Source: Geobacter sp. UBA698 (GTDB taxonomy: Bacteria; Desulfobacterota; Desulfuromonadia; Geobacterales; Pseudopelobacteraceae). From it: DNA of 64,000 nucleotides. The notes below the pieces were generated by a model. That model did no database searches and had not been told where the DNA came from. It worked only from the letters and a program-made list of their open reading frames with translations. The stretch lies in contig DBMM01000146.1 of assembly GCA_002298925.1 (NCBI GenBank), forward strand, positions 4,616-68,615, given 5' to 3'. Positions 44,306 through 53,308 of this stretch are shown in pieces (the stretch's first letter is position 1; every line of letters starts with the position of its first letter). The position numbers and the translations under genes are program-made.

Positions 44306-44415
44306 AATTTTGGGTTTTTTGTGTCAGGTTTTGAGTCATTTAATCAAAAGCTCAAAACTGCCTTCAGATTGCCTTTCAATTTCAATTCAAAACCCAAAAT
44401 TCAAAACCCAAAACT
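44306..44415. repeat. AT-rich repeat arm (5' side of the four-helix-bundle gene)
   Basis: AATTCAAAACCCAAAA units at 44,384-44,415, preceded by a hairpin of GTTTTGAG / CTCAAAAC near 44,328-44,359. The region separates the epimerase stop from the four-helix-bundle start. Confidence 0.65.
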
Positions 44416-44419
44416 GCTT

Positions 44420-45379
44420 TTAAAACTGCCTTTTAAACCACTCCGCCGTTTCCCGCAGACCTTCCTCCATCGTAAACGGCGGCACCCACCCCAGCTCCCG
44501 CCGTATCGTCGAGCTATCCACCGTTAACGATCCAGTCAGCCGATTCACCGCTCCGCTCTTTCCGGTCATCTTTCCCGCCAGCCGCATGAGAGAAACGGGG
44601 AATGGCAGCAAGCGAGCAGGCACCCCAAGCGCAGAAGCGGTTAGGCGAATCAGTTTCGGTGTGGAAACATCCTCACCGTCGCTGACAAGGTAGGTCTTGC
44701 CGGCTGCCGACGGATGAGTTGCGCAAAGTGCCAGGGCATCGACCAGATTGCCGACATAGATCAGGCTGCGTTTGTTTTTTATTGAATCAAGCGGGAGGGG
44801 GATACCACGACTAATGATTTTCATCATATGGAGAAAATTGGCTTTAACTCCTGGCCCGTAGACTAGCGTTGGCCTCACTACCACAACTTCCAGTCCGGTT
44901 TCAGCCTCAATTTTGCGAAGGGCCTGTTCAGCCTCCCATTTGCTGATACCATACGGGTCGGAAGGATTTGGTGGTGAGTCAGTCGTATATGCTGTTGCTG
45001 TCTCTTCACCATTCACCTTGATTGAACTGATAAAAACCAGACGCCTTACACCAGCCTTTGCTGCTTCCCGTGCCAACTGAGCGGTACCTTCCACATTCAC
45101 CCTGCGAAATTCGGTCAGTGGATCTGCTGAAGGATCATCCATAATATGGACCCGGGCCGCCAGGTGGATAATTGTGTCGACGCCTGACAAGGCGTGACTC
45201 CACGGCGTATCTGCCCCGAGTGGTTCTACCGTTACCGGTTCCACTCCGGCAGCCAGTGATGCGCGGCTTTCAGATGCCAGCAGAGTCCCCCGGACATTAA
45301 AATCCTGAGCCAACAACCGGCCACAGAGAAAATGACCGACAAAACCGGTTGCCCCGGTGACTAGCACGGTACCTTTCAC
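44420..45379 (-). CDS. NAD-dependent epimerase/dehydratase (extended SDR, sugar-nucleotide type)
   Basis: About 319 aa. The nucleotide site is VLVTGATGFVGHFL, the catalytic pair YGISKWEAEQ, and SSIKVNGE lies between. Members found next to small initiating transferases in O-antigen clusters are C4-epimerases or reductases that set the first sugar (for example UDP-GlcNAc to UDP-GalNAc). The best start appears to be GTG 45379, with GGGAGA eight bases upstream; ATG 45409 and a TTG at 45430 are alternatives. The exact reaction is not certain. Confidence 0.87.
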   Translation of the reverse strand: MKGTVLVTGATGFVGHFLCGRLLAQDFNVRGTLLASESRASLAAGVEPVTVEPLGADTPWSHALSGVDTIIHLAARVHIMDDPSADPLTEFRRVNVEGTAQLAREAAKAGVRRLVFISSIKVNGEETATAYTTDSPPNPSDPYGISKWEAEQALRKIEAETGLEVVVVRPTLVYGPGVKANFLHMMKIISRGIPLPLDSIKNKRSLIYVGNLVDALALCATHPSAAGKTYLVSDGEDVSTPKLIRLTASALGVPARLLPFPVSLMRLAGKMTGKSGAVNRLTGSLTVDSSTIRRELGWVPPFTMEEGLRETAEWFKRQF

Positions 45380-45416
45380 CTGATTTTCTCCCTTTGACCC
45401 ATAACCCATGGCCCTA

Positions 45417-46643
45417 TCACCCGCCTTCAACCAACTCTTTCATCCATTGGTCAAGCTTATCCAGTAACATATCGCGGTCAAAATTTGCTTCATAATACTT
45501 TCTACCGTTCATACCCATCTTTTCACGCTCAGATCTCGGAGTCTCATACATTTTGAGAATTGCGCTGACGAGTTCGTCAGGGGATTCAGCTGGACAGGTA
45601 ACACCAGCGCCAGCCTCTTCAATAATCATTGCTCCTTCCCCGTCAAGAGCTGCAATGACAGGTTTGCCGCAGGCGAAGTACGACTGTATTTTTGCTGGAA
45701 TAGTCAAGGCGAAAATTGGCTCTTTTCTCAGCGTGACAAGCAGTGCATCGGCGTGTGAGAAGAATGCTGGCATCGCTTCAAGGGGGTGCCTTCCGAGAAA
45801 ATGGAAGTTGTCGCTTAATCCGCGTGCCCTGACCTCAGATTCAGCCCATTCTCGAAGGCGTCCGTCACCGACTATTACCCAATGAATATCTTCATGCCCT
45901 TTAAGCTTTTCTGCAGTGGCGATAATCGTCTGAAAATCTTGCGCGGCACCGATGTTTCCGGCAAACATGATCCAAAAACCTGGCGGGATTGAGTTGCAGA
46001 TTGCCAAATCCTGCTTTTCAGCAATCGGCCGGAATATATCTTCGGCACTCTGCGGAAAGTAGATGATGTTCTCGGGGGGGCCATCATGATGCTCAATGGA
46101 TTTTCTAAACGACTGTGACGTAATGAGAATCTTGTCACAGCGACGATAGATAAATCGCACCACCGCTGCCACGGCATCGAGAATCCGTCTGGAGGTCACG
46201 GCGCCTGTTGCGGCAAGGCTCTCCGGCCAAAGATCCTGCACCCAAAACATGATGGGAATCTTGTGCAAAAGTTTCAAAACTAGCGCTGGCAGGGCAACCG
46301 TCACAGGTGATGGTTCGAAAATAAAGATAAGATCGTACTGTGCTCTACACCGAAACGGCGCCAAGAAGCAGGCGCTCAACACAAAAGACAGATAATTAAG
46401 GGCCAACTTTACCCCCCCCCCATTTCCGCGGGGGACAAGTGGTATGCGCACTATCTTGGCACCATGATACTCCTGCGACGTATTGCGGAATAAACCGTAA
46501 CCTGAAAAAAAACGCCCTTCCGGGTAATTGGGGATACCGGTCAGGACTGTAACGCTGTGCCCGCGCTCAATAAGGCCAGATACCAAATCATTAATTCGGA
46601 AATTTTCCGGCCAAAAATACTGTGTAACAACCAAAACGTGCAT
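45417..46643 (-). CDS. Glycosyltransferase family 4 (WbuB-like, probable L-FucNAc/L-FucNAm transferase)
   Basis: 408 aa with a GT-B fold. The N-terminus VVTQYFWPENFRINDLV is that of the WbuB branch; IMFWVQDLWPESLAATG and the C-terminal donor motif (ALDGEGAMIIEEAGAGV) are present. In E. coli O26 and O118, wbuB follows fnlABC and transfers the L-fucosamine sugar. Here it directly follows fnlC, which supports the same role. Seven bases separate it from fnlC. Confidence 0.85.
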   Translation of the reverse strand: MHVLVVTQYFWPENFRINDLVSGLIERGHSVTVLTGIPNYPEGRFFSGYGLFRNTSQEYHGAKIVRIPLVPRGNGGGVKLALNYLSFVLSACFLAPFRCRAQYDLIFIFEPSPVTVALPALVLKLLHKIPIMFWVQDLWPESLAATGAVTSRRILDAVAAVVRFIYRRCDKILITSQSFRKSIEHHDGPPENIIYFPQSAEDIFRPIAEKQDLAICNSIPPGFWIMFAGNIGAAQDFQTIIATAEKLKGHEDIHWVIVGDGRLREWAESEVRARGLSDNFHFLGRHPLEAMPAFFSHADALLVTLRKEPIFALTIPAKIQSYFACGKPVIAALDGEGAMIIEEAGAGVTCPAESPDELVSAILKMYETPRSEREKMGMNGRKYYEANFDRDMLLDKLDQWMKELVEGG

Positions 46644-46649
46644 CGATGG

Positions 46650-47786
46650 TTATACTGACAGCTTACGCCACACGACCCTATTCACATAGTCCGTATAGCT
46701 TAATATAATGCGCAGCACCTTATCTGAGACATTCGGCATGGAGTAATCCCCTACCTGCCGCAGAGTACGTTCATTCCCCCGCTTCTGATCGACCAGGATC
46801 GACAGGCCCTGATGGACCCTGTCCAACTCCAGCCCAGTCATCATCACGCTGGTTTCTTCCATACCTTCCGGTCGTTCATGTGCCTCACGCAGATTTAAGG
46901 CTGGGAAGTTGAGGATCGACGATTCCTCATTGATCGTACCGCTGTCTGAAAGTACCGCCACTGCATGCATCTGCAGATGAACATAGTCGGTTAGGCCAAG
47001 CGGTTTCATCAGTTCGACCCGATCGTGAAAAGTGACCCCCAGGTTTTCAACCCGCTTGCGAGTACGCGGGTGGGTGGAAACGATCACCCGCTTGCCATAG
47101 GTCTCCGCCAGACTGTTCAGGATCGCAACCAGCTTGCGGAAGTTGGTTTCAGAATCCACATTCTCTTCGCGGTGAGCACTAACGACAAAGTAGTCATAAC
47201 GATTAAGGCCCAATGTAGAGAGAATAGCGGAGGCTTCGATCTTTGGCAGGTAGTGATTCAGAACCTCAAACATTGGAGAGCCGGTCTTAATGATCCTGTC
47301 TGGCGGCAGTCCCTCCCTAAGCAGATATTCGCGGGCGATATCGCTATAGGTAAGATTTATATCGCTGGTATGATCCACAATCTTCCGGTTTGTCTCTTCT
47401 GGAACGCGTTGATCAAAACAGCGGTTGCCAGCTTCCATATGAAAAATGGGAATCTTGCGCCGTTTTGCCGGAATGGCGGCCAGACAGCTATTGGTGTCGC
47501 CCAGCACCAGAAGTGCCTCAGGCTGTATCTCAGCCAACAGCGGGTCTATTTTAATGATCATCTGGCCGATTGTCTCAGCTGCAGTGGCACCGGCAGCACC
47601 CAGAAAATAATCCGGCTTGCGGATCTCCAGATCGTTGAAAAATATTTCGTTCAGCTCGTAGTCATAATTCTGGCCTGTATGGACGAGAATGTGTTCCATG
47701 TACTGGTCCAGTTTTGGGAGGACGCGGGAAAGTCGGATAATCTCCGGCCTGGTACCGACTACGGTTAGCACTTTTAGTTTCTTCAT
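46650..47786 (-). CDS. fnlC: UDP-N-acetyl-L-fucosamine pathway 2-epimerase (FnlC/WbjD; WecB family)
   Basis: 378 aa from ATG 47786. The non-hydrolysing 2-epimerase family is clear: VVGTRPEIIRLSRVLPKLD, VHTGQNYDYELNEIFF, VLGDTNSCLAAIPAKR, FHMEAGNRCFD and SDSGTINEES. The GNRCFD(Q)RVPEE variant is that of FnlC/WbjD rather than plain WecB. It performs the last step to UDP-L-FucNAc, from the L-talose isomer. The frame starts at GTG 47792, but ATG 47786 with GGGGTGAT is preferred. It is separated from fnlB by the acylation cassette. Confidence 0.9.
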   Translation of the reverse strand: MKKLKVLTVVGTRPEIIRLSRVLPKLDQYMEHILVHTGQNYDYELNEIFFNDLEIRKPDYFLGAAGATAAETIGQMIIKIDPLLAEIQPEALLVLGDTNSCLAAIPAKRRKIPIFHMEAGNRCFDQRVPEETNRKIVDHTSDINLTYSDIAREYLLREGLPPDRIIKTGSPMFEVLNHYLPKIEASAILSTLGLNRYDYFVVSAHREENVDSETNFRKLVAILNSLAETYGKRVIVSTHPRTRKRVENLGVTFHDRVELMKPLGLTDYVHLQMHAVAVLSDSGTINEESSILNFPALNLREAHERPEGMEETSVMMTGLELDRVHQGLSILVDQKRGNERTLRQVGDYSMPNVSDKVLRIILSYTDYVNRVVWRKLSV

Positions 47787-47835
47787 TATCACCCCGGTCG
47801 ACTGATGCTGGAGAACGATTTAACTGACTTCACAA

Positions 47836-48759
47836 CTATTGCTTTGTCAACAGTGTTTCTATGTTATTGCCGAGCAATTTGGAAAAACGGGTACTTCCCT
47901 CCTTGTTTAAATGCCCGGGGTCAGCAAACAGATCCTTGTTGTAGTTAATTTCGGAGACCCTGTCACCATTGTAGTTAAGAAATGGAATTTGATATTTATT
48001 AGCAATGTTTTCAATGATCAGGTTCTGATTAATTACATTTATAGAGCCCCAACCGGGGATATATTCAGGTGCTTGAACCAAAATAAGTTGTGATTTATGC
48101 TCCTTAATCAATTTTATCAGTTCAATGAACACTTGCATTTTGGAGTCGTCAAACCCAACATAAGCGCTCGGATCTATTTTATCCATTGAGCTGTTAAAGC
48201 TGAATGCCACGAAACCATTGTACCTTGAGCTTTCGTCTGCCTGTGTATTAGGTAATTTAAGAACTTTTCTTAATATCATGCCACTGCTTGAAACAAGCCA
48301 TTTATTTTGCAGCAAACTGGTTTTATCAATATTGCTGTCTGAGAGCAAACTAGCGGTTACTGCGTTTGGAAAATAACGAGAATCGTGTTCGATCCTCCGT
48401 GTCAGGTGTTTCGGGATAAACATAAACCAATCCACTTCATATAAAATTACCTTAGGTGCCTGGTTATGCTTTAAAAATAAGTTCTTATACCAAGAAAGTA
48501 TGAACGAAGGGCCAGCACCATCTAATGCAAAATTATAAAAATTCCCAGGGGGAATATATTTGGGATTAATGCCTTGTGCTGCATGTGAAGCTCCAATGAT
48601 GATATTATCTTTTCTCCGGCCATTAAATAATTCATTGTAAGCTTGAACATAATTATTTAAGTTAAAAGTATCAATGTGCTTTGCATAATATTCGATAGCA
48701 GTTAATGTCAATAACAACAATATGGAATGAACAATTATTTTATTTGACAGTTTTCGCAT
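47836..48759 (-). CDS. Membrane-anchored SGNH-like protein (DltD-like position)
   Basis: 307 aa. An N-terminal helix (IIVHSILLLLTLTAIEYY) would anchor it, with the rest outside. SGNH-type blocks are visible: IIIGASHAAQGINP with Ser58 near the N-terminus, LYEVDWFMF in the middle, and DPGHLNKEG with D280 and H283 at the end, the usual Ser...Asp-x-x-His arrangement. It is downstream of an MBOAT gene, as DltD, AlgJ and PatB are downstream of theirs. The start at 48759 comes one base after the MBOAT stop; a longer frame to 48804 overlaps it. The DNA is strikingly AT-rich. Confidence 0.7.
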   Translation of the reverse strand: MRKLSNKIIVHSILLLLTLTAIEYYAKHIDTFNLNNYVQAYNELFNGRRKDNIIIGASHAAQGINPKYIPPGNFYNFALDGAGPSFILSWYKNLFLKHNQAPKVILYEVDWFMFIPKHLTRRIEHDSRYFPNAVTASLLSDSNIDKTSLLQNKWLVSSSGMILRKVLKLPNTQADESSRYNGFVAFSFNSSMDKIDPSAYVGFDDSKMQVFIELIKLIKEHKSQLILVQAPEYIPGWGSINVINQNLIIENIANKYQIPFLNYNGDRVSEINYNKDLFADPGHLNKEGSTRFSKLLGNNIETLLTKQ

Positions 48760-48760
48760 G

Positions 48761-50200
48761 CTAAAATCCAAAATATATGAAACCGGCATTTTCGGAAATC
48801 CCAAATAATAGGATTGTTACAACAAGCAGATAATATATTATATGCCTGCCTACCGCGCTCACTTTATTGAGATGCTGCATGCCCTTGTTAAAGTCGCTGA
48901 AGGTGCCCACCAGAATTACTCCAAGCAGGATAATTGCTTCCAACCTCCCTTGCGACAACAACAACTTTGCACTGCCCCCTTTCATCCAGTTCAACAGGTT
49001 CGATATTACATAGATGGCATCCTTTAGATTGGCAGCCCTAAAGAAGATCCATGCAAAACTCACCAAATTGAACGTCACGAAGATCTGCCAGTACTTCAGG
49101 AATTTAGTTTTCTCAATCACCAACGCTTTATGCAGCTTCTTCTGATAGGGTTTGTAAAATACTGAACAGGCCATATACAAGCCATGCAACCCGCCCCAAA
49201 TCACAAACCCCCAACTTGCACCATGCCAAATTCCTGATACTAGAAATGCTACAACCAGTGCCATGGCAGTGCCCCAATTCTTCCGGTTTCGCCACTGCAT
49301 CTGTAGTGGTTTAAAAATGTAGTCGAGTATCCAACGGGAGAACGTAATGTGCCACCGTCTCCAGAAGTCGGCTACAGATGTGGCAAGGTACGGGCTGTTG
49401 AAGTTCTGGGACAGGTTGATGTTGAAGAGTCTGGCACTACCAAGTGCCATGTCGGTATAGCCGGAGAAGTCCATGTAAATCTGGAAAGAGTATGCGTAGG
49501 TAGCCAGCAACAACGGTAGCCCTGTGAACGCGTGGACATCGTTATATACCACATCCACGTACAAGCCAAGGCGATCCGCAATCACAACCTTCTTGAACAG
49601 TCCCCAAGTGAACAACAGCATCCCAAAGCGCATGTTGACGTAATTGAACTCATACTTGGTCTTCAGTTGTGGAATCAGATCGCCAGCACGTTCTATCGGA
49701 CCTTGGAGCAGTTTGGGGAAAAATGCTAGATACAAGGCAAAGTACCCGAAATGCCGTTCAGGTTTCTCTATCTCAAGGTAGATGTCAAAAAGGTAGGATA
49801 TGGCCTGAAAGACATAATAGGATACCCCAATGGATACGAACGCCTTGACTGGTTGAATCTGAGTATCTAGTGAAAGCAGGGTTGATAGTGCCTTCAGGTT
49901 GTCCGAAAGAAACGGTAGGTATTTCATGCCCACCAGAATTAGTACGTTGGTCGCAACCCCGCACCAGAGTAGAACTCGCTTTGCTTTTGCAGACTCTGCC
50001 TGATCCAACCAGATTCCGAAACCGTAGGTCGTCATTGCTACCAGTATCAGAACAGCCAGCAGGTAAGGCACATTCAAGGCAGCATAGAACAGCAGGCTTG
50101 ATGCCAGCAGAACAAACCAACGTGCCCGTTCTCCTACAAAGTAGAAGACCAGATAAATTACCGGCAGGAACAAGAAGTATTTGAGCGAATTGAAGGGCAT
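48761..50200 (-). CDS. MBOAT family O-acyltransferase (DltB/AlgI-like)
   Basis: 479 aa with about ten membrane helices. The family signatures are QIYMDFSGYTDMALGSARLF, DFWRRWHITFSRWILDYIF (His284) and the catalytic VSGIWHGASWGFVIWG with His326. MBOAT proteins of this class pass acyl groups across or at the membrane to extracytoplasmic glycans: DltB to teichoic acid, AlgI to alginate, PatA to peptidoglycan. The gene starts 11 bases after the carrier protein stop and abuts the SGNH-like gene. Confidence 0.92.
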   Translation of the reverse strand: MPFNSLKYFLFLPVIYLVFYFVGERARWFVLLASSLLFYAALNVPYLLAVLILVAMTTYGFGIWLDQAESAKAKRVLLWCGVATNVLILVGMKYLPFLSDNLKALSTLLSLDTQIQPVKAFVSIGVSYYVFQAISYLFDIYLEIEKPERHFGYFALYLAFFPKLLQGPIERAGDLIPQLKTKYEFNYVNMRFGMLLFTWGLFKKVVIADRLGLYVDVVYNDVHAFTGLPLLLATYAYSFQIYMDFSGYTDMALGSARLFNINLSQNFNSPYLATSVADFWRRWHITFSRWILDYIFKPLQMQWRNRKNWGTAMALVVAFLVSGIWHGASWGFVIWGGLHGLYMACSVFYKPYQKKLHKALVIEKTKFLKYWQIFVTFNLVSFAWIFFRAANLKDAIYVISNLLNWMKGGSAKLLLSQGRLEAIILLGVILVGTFSDFNKGMQHLNKVSAVGRHIIYYLLVVTILLFGISENAGFIYFGF

Positions 50201-50211
50201 TGCGCTTTGTG

Positions 50212-50448
50212 TCAGGCGGTAATCTTGCTGCGGATGCTATTCAGCAAATCACCAACGTTCTTGAAGGTCAGCAGTTCTTTCTGGGAAAACCTGATGTTGA
50301 AATTGGATTCGATAGCTACGATTAGATTGACGTGAGAAAGAGAATCCCAGCCATCTACGTCATTAGCGGTCACTTCGGGAGTGATTTTGATGTCATCATC
50401 ATCAAATACTACACAGAAAATCTCGTTCAATTTATCCTGCAACTCCAT
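50212..50448 (-). CDS. Acyl carrier protein
   Basis: 78 aa. The phosphopantetheine attachment serine is Ser36 in DGWDSLSHVNL. The protein is acidic and helical, as expected for a carrier domain. A GGAGG ribosome-binding site precedes ATG 50448. It lies between the ligase (two bases upstream) and the MBOAT gene (11 bases downstream), in the place of DltC. A fatty-acid synthesis AcpP would normally lie with fab genes, and none is here. Confidence 0.93.
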   Translation of the reverse strand: MELQDKLNEIFCVVFDDDDIKITPEVTANDVDGWDSLSHVNLIVAIESNFNIRFSQKELLTFKNVGDLLNSIRSKITA

Positions 50449-50450
50449 GG

Positions 50451-52073
50451 TTATTCCTCCAATGTGGATATGTCACCGGTATCCTGCCCCAAGTAACGAG
50501 CTTTCAGAACCCGACGCATGATCTTGCCGCTTTTATTTTTGGGTACGCTGTCAACAATGATGATTTCTTGTGGTGTTGCTATGGATGATGCCCTGTTGCT
50601 GACATGAAGCCTGACTTTTACTTCCAGTTCCTTTGACCAAGTGAACTGTTTATGCAAGTAAACAAAGGCAACAACCTTTTCATAGAGCAATTCATCAGGT
50701 GCGCCAATAACCCCGGATTCGGCTATTTCTTCAATTTCTAGAAGTACGCTTTCAACTTCAAAGGGACTGATCAAGTGACCGGCGGTGTTGATAACATCAT
50801 CACTGCGACCCTTGAACCAATAAAAACCATCGTCATCCCGAACGGCAGTGTCGCCGGTGTAGTAATAGCCGTTCTTGATCTTGGAATTATATGCTGATTC
50901 ATTATTCAAGTAGGTGACGAACATTGAAGACCATCCGGTCTTGAGACAGAGATTACCTTGCTGGTTATTCCCAAGGATCTTTCCATCATCGGCGATGATT
51001 TCAGGCTCAATGCCGTTAAGCGGTGTTCCCATGGAACCAGGTCTGATCTCAAGTCCGGGCCGGTTGGTGATCATAATGCCGCCGGTCTCAGTCTGGAACC
51101 AAGTGTCGTAAATATCTTTACCGATGGTGGCCCGTGACCATGAGATGACTTCGGGGTTGAGCGGTTCACCAACGCTGAAGATGTGCCTGAGGGTACCTAG
51201 GTCATAGCCTTTGTATAGTTCTGAATCTTCCCGCATCAACATGCGCAGTGCTGTTGGGGCTGAATACCAGATTGTTACAGCCTCGTTCTGTAAGAGGTCG
51301 AACCAGAGTTTAGCATCATAGCCGCCACCGTAATGTACCTGCGTTACACCGAGACTCCAAGGGCCGATGATTCCGTATGATGTGCCAGTTACCCATCCTT
51401 GATCGGCAGTACACCAGAAGATATCGGATGTGGTCAGGTTTAGCACTTCAGATGTGGTCCTGCTCTGGTGAAGAATACTATGGTGGACATGTAGCACACC
51501 CTTAGGTTTGCCCGTTGATCCGGAAGTGTAATGGAGTACAGAGGGGGTGACAGGTGCGGTGATGGGTGCGGTAAAATCATCGGAGGCTTGGCGAACAAGT
51601 GCCGGATAGCTGAGGATGTCTTGTGACTGGTGTTCTTCAATATCGGTAACGATGATGTATTCCAAAGAAGGAAGCTGGTCTTTGATACGGGTTATTTTTT
51701 TGAGAAGGCTCTTTTTTGTAACGATCCCTTTGGCCTTGGCATCACCCAGTCGGTCAAGGAGCGCATCATCACCAAAATTTGAAAAGAGCGTGCCGCAGAT
51801 TACCTGAAATTTTAGCGCACCCAAGAAGCTGAAGAACTGTTCGGGTGTTTTTGGTAGGAAGGTAAACAGGATGTCCCCAGCATCAAATCCAAGCAACTGC
51901 AAGGCATTAGCAAATCTGTTTGATTCACGGTCGAGGTCGCTGAAGGTGTAGTTAGTACGTTCCTGATGTGAAGATACCCAGCGGAAGGCAACTTTATCAC
52001 CACGTCCCAGATCACACTGCTGGCGAGTACATATGTGACCTATATTGTATTGATCGCCCCTGATAATGTTCAT
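50451..52073 (-). CDS. AMP-forming acyl ligase (acetyl-CoA synthetase-like; presumed to load the ACP)
   Basis: 540 aa. The adenylate-forming P-loop is YTSGSTGKPKG at about 182-192; TWFQTETGGIM, YYTGDTAVRDDDGFYWFKGRSDDVI and the C-terminal catalytic SGKIMRR (Lys near 517) complete it. FWCTADQGWVTGTSYGIIGPW is close to the acetyl-CoA synthetase motif, so a short carboxylic acid is a likely substrate. The paired ACP suggests it charges that carrier. ATG 52073 (GAGGTGG upstream) is preferred over a frame starting at 52160. Confidence 0.88.
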   Translation of the reverse strand: MNIIRGDQYNIGHICTRQQCDLGRGDKVAFRWVSSHQERTNYTFSDLDRESNRFANALQLLGFDAGDILFTFLPKTPEQFFSFLGALKFQVICGTLFSNFGDDALLDRLGDAKAKGIVTKKSLLKKITRIKDQLPSLEYIIVTDIEEHQSQDILSYPALVRQASDDFTAPITAPVTPSVLHYTSGSTGKPKGVLHVHHSILHQSRTTSEVLNLTTSDIFWCTADQGWVTGTSYGIIGPWSLGVTQVHYGGGYDAKLWFDLLQNEAVTIWYSAPTALRMLMREDSELYKGYDLGTLRHIFSVGEPLNPEVISWSRATIGKDIYDTWFQTETGGIMITNRPGLEIRPGSMGTPLNGIEPEIIADDGKILGNNQQGNLCLKTGWSSMFVTYLNNESAYNSKIKNGYYYTGDTAVRDDDGFYWFKGRSDDVINTAGHLISPFEVESVLLEIEEIAESGVIGAPDELLYEKVVAFVYLHKQFTWSKELEVKVRLHVSNRASSIATPQEIIIVDSVPKNKSGKIMRRVLKARYLGQDTGDISTLEE

Positions 52074-52186
52074 TACCACCTCAATCAAATACCAACGCTT
52101 AATTTTCCAACATACCTGTCTGAATTGCCATCGAAAACCCTTTATATTAATCGGGACCAACTGTCGGCACTGTCCCCTTAATCGAT

Positions 52187-53308
52187 TTAAACCGGGAGTA
52201 CCGGTTCAAAAAAGGTATCCGGTGTTTCAGTGTCAAACAGTTCGTTACACCACATGACGGTGACCATTTCGGTCTCACCGGTATTGGTAATGTTGTGTGT
52301 ATAGCCCGAGGGGATATCCACCACCTCCAGCTTGTCGCCGGAAACAGGATACTCAATGATCTTTTCACTCCCAACCCGCCTGAAACGGATCACCCCCTGG
52401 CCGCTGACAACCAGAAATTTCTCGTTTTTTGTATGATGCCAGTGGTTACCCTTGGTAACGCCTGGTTTGGAAATATTGACAGACACCTGTCCACGCTCAG
52501 GTGTCTTGATGAATTCGGTAAACGATCCACGCTCATCAACATTCATTTTCAACGGATAGCTGAACTTGTCTTCTGGCAAATAACTGAGGTAGGTGCTGTA
52601 CAGTTTTTTTACAAACGGATCGGCCATGTTCGGAATGCTTCTCAGCTCACGGCTTTCTCTAAATGAACGGATCAGTTCTACTATGTCTCCCAGTTTTATG
52701 GTATGCACCGGCTGCACAACACAAAAGCCATCCAGCATCTCAGCTTCGCCTTCAAGTAAGGCTACGAAGGCTCGCACCACATCGTCGATGTAGACCAGGT
52801 TCATCACCACTTCAGGATCGTTAACCTGAATGGGGAGTCCATTGGCAATGTTGTTACAAAAGGTGGCGACCCCGGAATTGTAGTTGGGACGGCACCATTT
52901 GCCAAAGACATTGGGAAGACGGAAGACATGTACGGCAGCACCGGTTTCCCGGCCATAAGTAAAAACAATCTCTTCTGCCTCGCGTTTACTGGCTCCGTAC
53001 GGGTTGTCAAGGGCAGCCTGGGTAGATGAGGTGATGGCAAGCGGCACTTTTTTAGCACTATTAGCAAGATGGTGACAAATCTGGGCGGTCAGGTCAGTAT
53101 TCCCCGTTCGAAACTCCTCCGGATTTTGAGGACGGTTCACGCCTGCCAGATGAAATACGAAATCAGCTTGGGAAAGGAGGGTTGGCAGCATGGAGGGATC
53201 GTGCTGTACATCAAAACAAATGATACGCAAATCATCTCTACCCTGGAGCGATACCCTTAAGTTCTTGCCGACAAATCCTTCTGAACCTGTTACAAGAACA
53301 GTCTTCAT
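52187..53308 (-). CDS. fnlB: UDP-2-acetamido-2,6-dideoxy-hexulose reductase with C-terminal cupin (FnlB/CapF/WbjC)
   Basis: 373 aa in two domains. An SDR (about 1-245) has VLVTGSEGFVGKNL and YGASKREAEE; a cupin (about 255-365) has GNHWHHTKNEKFLVVSGQG, whose histidines bind metal. This fusion is diagnostic of CapF/WbjC/FnlB, which carries out C3-epimerisation and C4-reduction toward UDP-L-FucNAc. It overlaps fnlA by four bases (ATGA), and is followed by the ligase of the acylation cassette after 113 bases. Confidence 0.93.
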   Translation of the reverse strand: MKTVLVTGSEGFVGKNLRVSLQGRDDLRIICFDVQHDPSMLPTLLSQADFVFHLAGVNRPQNPEEFRTGNTDLTAQICHHLANSAKKVPLAITSSTQAALDNPYGASKREAEEIVFTYGRETGAAVHVFRLPNVFGKWCRPNYNSGVATFCNNIANGLPIQVNDPEVVMNLVYIDDVVRAFVALLEGEAEMLDGFCVVQPVHTIKLGDIVELIRSFRESRELRSIPNMADPFVKKLYSTYLSYLPEDKFSYPLKMNVDERGSFTEFIKTPERGQVSVNISKPGVTKGNHWHHTKNEKFLVVSGQGVIRFRRVGSEKIIEYPVSGDKLEVVDIPSGYTHNITNTGETEMVTVMWCNELFDTETPDTFFEPVLPV

